From JAUIHN01 sp964556075 (GTDB lineage: Bacteria; Patescibacteriota; Saccharimonadia; Saccharimonadales; Saccharimonadaceae): a stretch of DNA of 7,949 nt. The stretch lies in contig CAZKUV010000032.1 in assembly GCA_964556075.1 (NCBI GenBank), positions 1 through 7,949 of the forward strand, given 5' to 3'. Below, piece by piece: positions 6,639 to 7,949 of the stretch. The position numbers and the translations under genes were made by a program. Under the pieces are notes generated by a model. That model searched no databases and was not told the origin of the DNA. It saw nothing but the letters and a program-made list of their open reading frames with translations. Position 1 is the stretch's first letter; every line of letters begins with the position of its first letter.

Positions 6639-6901
6639 TATACGGTCGCGAGAATATCTTCTTCCTTTACAATCAGATACTCTATACCGTCGATTTTAAT
6701 ATCCGTGGTCGAGTATTCTTTGTAAAGAATTCTGTCACCGACTTTCACGCTTTTAACATCAGGACCGACAGCTTTGACTTCTGCGGCTACCGGCTTTTCT
6801 TTCGCGTTATCAGGCAGGTAGAGACCACTCGCAGTCTTTTCAGCGGCTTCTACGCGTACTGCCACGACACGATCAGCTAAAGGTTTAATAGGTGTGCTCA
6901 T
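6638..6901 (-). CDS. groES: Co-chaperonin GroES (Hsp10)
   Basis: This is the heptameric lid of the GroEL chamber. It is 87 residues, shorter than the 94-97 typical of the family. The N-terminal strand IKPLADRVVAV (5-15) and the mobile loop EKTASGLYLPDNAKEKP (21-37) are clear. The GroEL-contacting tripeptide is LYL (27-29) where IVL is usual. The end KVGDRILY, then IEYLIVKEEDILATV, is canonical. The missing residues are in the roof hairpin: only PDVKS separates AVG (44-46) from VKVGD. ATG 6901 is chosen because GGAGGA (minus strand, 6907-6912) lies five bases upstream. An in-frame TTG at 6964 would add 21 residues, but that TTG sits inside the CIRCE operator and the extension crosses the -10, so it is rejected. 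The gene is first in the operon with groEL. Confidence 0.96.
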   Translation of the reverse strand: MSTPIKPLADRVVAVRVEAAEKTASGLYLPDNAKEKPVAAEVKAVGPDVKSVKVGDRILYKEYSTTDIKIDGIEYLIVKEEDILATV

Positions 6902-6935
6902 CTGTCTCCTCCGTTTAATTGCTTTCGTGATTTCT

Positions 6936-6964
6936 ATTGTAGATAAAAATTTTAGCACTTGCAA
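6936..6964 (-). promoter_or_regulatory. groES-groEL promoter
   Basis: On the minus strand, TTGCAA (6959-6964), 17 bases and TACAAT (6936-6941) form a good vegetative promoter. The predicted start near 6929 gives a leader of about 28 bases that includes the groES ribosome binding site. The -35 and part of the spacer lie inside the CIRCE operator, so repressor binding would block polymerase directly. Confidence 0.7.
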
Positions 6965-6978
6965 TAGCCGAGTGCTAA
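6952..6978. promoter_or_regulatory. CIRCE operator (HrcA binding site)
   Basis: TTAGCACTT-N9-GAGTGCTAA occupies 6952-6978. The consensus is TTAGCACTC-N9-GAGTGCTAA, so 17 of 18 arm positions match, the one change being in the left arm on the plus strand. CIRCE is the target of the HrcA heat-shock repressor in many bacteria and usually precedes groES or hrcA operons. Its position over the groES -35 supports repression of groESL at normal temperature. HrcA itself is not in this window. Confidence 0.95.
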
Positions 6979-7004
6979 CTAACCTGTTCGAGATGCCTCT
7001 TAAA

Positions 7005-7033
7005 TTGACATAAGCTTATTATCATGATAATAT
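7005..7033 (+). promoter_or_regulatory. Strong predicted promoter of the gene at 7061
   Basis: TTGACA (7005-7010), a 17-base spacer and TAATAT (7028-7033) are close to the sigma-70 consensus. A TG (7025-7026) sits one base before the -10 as an extended element. The predicted start near 7040 gives a 20-base AT-rich leader with no Shine-Dalgarno sequence. The promoter is divergent from that of groESL, with the two -35 elements about 40 bases apart. Confidence 0.72.
7017..7032. promoter_or_regulatory. Perfect 16-bp palindrome over the -10, candidate operator
   Basis: TATTATCATGATAATA (7017-7032) is its own reverse complement. It covers most of the -10 and the downstream spacer of the promoter for the gene at 7061. 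A second, smaller palindrome, ATAAGCTTAT (7010-7019), overlaps its left edge. A dimeric helix-turn-helix repressor site is the simplest reading. AT-rich sequence makes chance palindromes more likely, so this is provisional. Confidence 0.45.
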
Positions 7034-7060
7034 ACTCCTGTAATTAAACAATAAACACAC

Positions 7061-7949
7061 ATGTCAGAATACTACCCATCGTCACCTTCTCCCGAATACG
7101 AAGGCACACGGCTCGACGAACTGCTGGGACATCAGTTAAATGATATCACCGGCATTATAGGGGTAGACTTCGTGTCCGACGAAGTTGGCGATTCTGCCGC
7201 GCGCATCAATCCAATGGTCGAGAAGCATAAAGCGGACACGTTAACGCTCTATGCATGGACGAAACACCACGCTGACAAAATACCTGAAAAACTGAGCGAA
7301 ATCGGCTACCCTGCTGAGACGCTCGATGACCGCGTGATGAAGCGATTAAACTTGTATTTACGCGCACCTCATTTCGTTCATGCGCAAAGGATAATAGATA
7401 CATATTCAAACACTGGAATAACCGGTGATCTTAATTCCGAGACAAGGATAGAGCTTGCCCAAGCTCGCCGCGAACTTGTCGAGTTCGGAGCGAAAATTCG
7501 CGACGTCGTCAAAGCAGAGCCAGACATATCTCAAATGTATTTAGTTCGTCAGCTCGGAAATGTCCTACTCTGGAGTGGATTACCACCCGAGCTCCAGGAC
7601 GGAGCTACACGAATGCTAGAAAGATACACAAACGGAGCGATGGCCGAACTTGTCATGGAGCAGCTTGTAACGTCTCAGGCTGCTAAGGAGGCTGGAATTA
7701 CTCATGAAGACGCCGACATTTGGGACGACTTACGAGGTATCGACATGTACGTCAAGGTGCCTGTCAGGAGTAGCTCCGGCCGAGTAGTCACCCCAGCATT
7801 TTCTCTGGACATCAAAAGCAGTCGGCAACAGTATCTCGATAAAATTCCCCCGTTAGCGAGAAACATCAAACACTATTACATCGACAGACATCGAGTTCTT
7901 ATCTGGCCAGGAGTTACTTGGGAAGACATGCATGATAGGATGACACTCA
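7061..7949 (+). CDS. Uncharacterised protein with a possible PD-(D/E)XK nuclease core (3' end beyond the window)
   Basis: This frame is open from ATG 7061 to the window edge, 296 codons, and is truncated there. ATG 7061 is the first start after an in-frame TAA at 7052-7054, which rules out a longer form. It begins MSEYYPSSPSPEYEG, with no signal peptide or membrane helix, so it should be cytoplasmic. Residues 15-190 look helical and match no family I recognise. From about 190 the order of elements fits a PD-(D/E)XK nuclease fold: a helix with E196 (NGAMAELVMEQL), then RGID with D228 in a strand (MYVKVPV), then FSLDIKSS giving D250-x-K252, followed by a basic helix region and the strand HRVLIWPG. 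Spacings (E to D 32, D to DxK 22) are plausible for the superfamily. No methylase or other partner gene is visible. The nuclease assignment is an inference from motif order. Confidence 0.8.
   Translation, partial: MSEYYPSSPSPEYEGTRLDELLGHQLNDITGIIGVDFVSDEVGDSAARINPMVEKHKADTLTLYAWTKHHADKIPEKLSEIGYPAETLDDRVMKRLNLYLRAPHFVHAQRIIDTYSNTGITGDLNSETRIELAQARRELVEFGAKIRDVVKAEPDISQMYLVRQLGNVLLWSGLPPELQDGATRMLERYTNGAMAELVMEQLVTSQAAKEAGITHEDADIWDDLRGIDMYVKVPVRSSSGRVVTPAFSLDIKSSRQQYLDKIPPLARNIKHYYIDRHRVLIWPGVTWEDMHDRMTL

Noticed and set aside
6902..6964. A 21-residue N-terminal extension of GroES from a TTG start
   Set aside because: The extension crosses the -10 and the TTG lies within CIRCE. It has no ribosome binding site or homology, while ATG 6901 has GGAGGA at good spacing.
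7206..7409. A 67-codon minus-strand frame opposite the gene at 7061
   Set aside because: It is short, has no ribosome binding site or recognisable domain, and is antisense to a longer frame with a good promoter.
1..7949. CRISPR array, tRNA/rRNA gene, insertion sequence or integration site
   Set aside because: I looked for regularly spaced repeats, cloverleaf-like sequences, transposase motifs and terminal repeats and saw none. The only similar repeats are the homologous pilin 5' ends.

Overview
The window looks like a compact chromosomal segment from a Candidatus Saccharibacteria (TM7) or related Patescibacteria/CPR bacterium. The basis is family resemblance: prepilins with an SGFTIVELLIVIVVIAILA-type leader, a Pro/acidic-linker protein with a C-terminal helical domain, and a GroEL/GroES pair with unusual small indels. 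This lineage call is from recognition only, not a search. The standard genetic code fits: no long reading frame contains an internal TGA.

Layout. (1) Positions 1-1278, plus strand: the last codons of an upstream gene overlap, in a TAATG junction, the start of a MacB/FtsX-type ABC transporter permease. (2) Positions 1279-3084, plus strand: three consecutive type IV prepilin-like genes. They share an almost identical N-terminal leader and helix but have unrelated C-terminal domains. Each has a -10-like hexamer only 6-7 nt before its ATG and no Shine-Dalgarno site, which suggests leaderless mRNAs. (3) Positions 3112-4152, minus strand: a bifunctional phosphoglucose/phosphomannose isomerase, convergent with the pilin genes. 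(4) Positions 4317-4823, plus strand: an uncharacterised 168-residue protein, ending at a strong hairpin shared with the convergent groEL. (5) Positions 4893-6901, minus strand: groES-groEL, with a promoter overlapped by a CIRCE operator, so HrcA-type heat-shock control is expected. (6) From 7061 to the window end, plus strand: a divergently transcribed gene of at least 296 codons, cut by the window edge. It has residues arranged like a PD-(D/E)XK nuclease core and a near-consensus promoter that contains a perfect 16-bp palindrome.

How it fits together. The chaperonin operon and the sugar-phosphate isomerase are housekeeping. The prepilins and the ABC permease are cell-envelope functions. The two divergent intergenic regions (4153-4316 and 6902-7060) are the regulatory hubs. 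No stretch longer than about 165 bases lacks a gene. I saw no tRNA, rRNA, CRISPR array or insertion sequence. The points most worth following up are the candidate nuclease with its palindromic promoter, the leaderless architecture of the pilin genes, and the GroES that lacks most of its roof hairpin.
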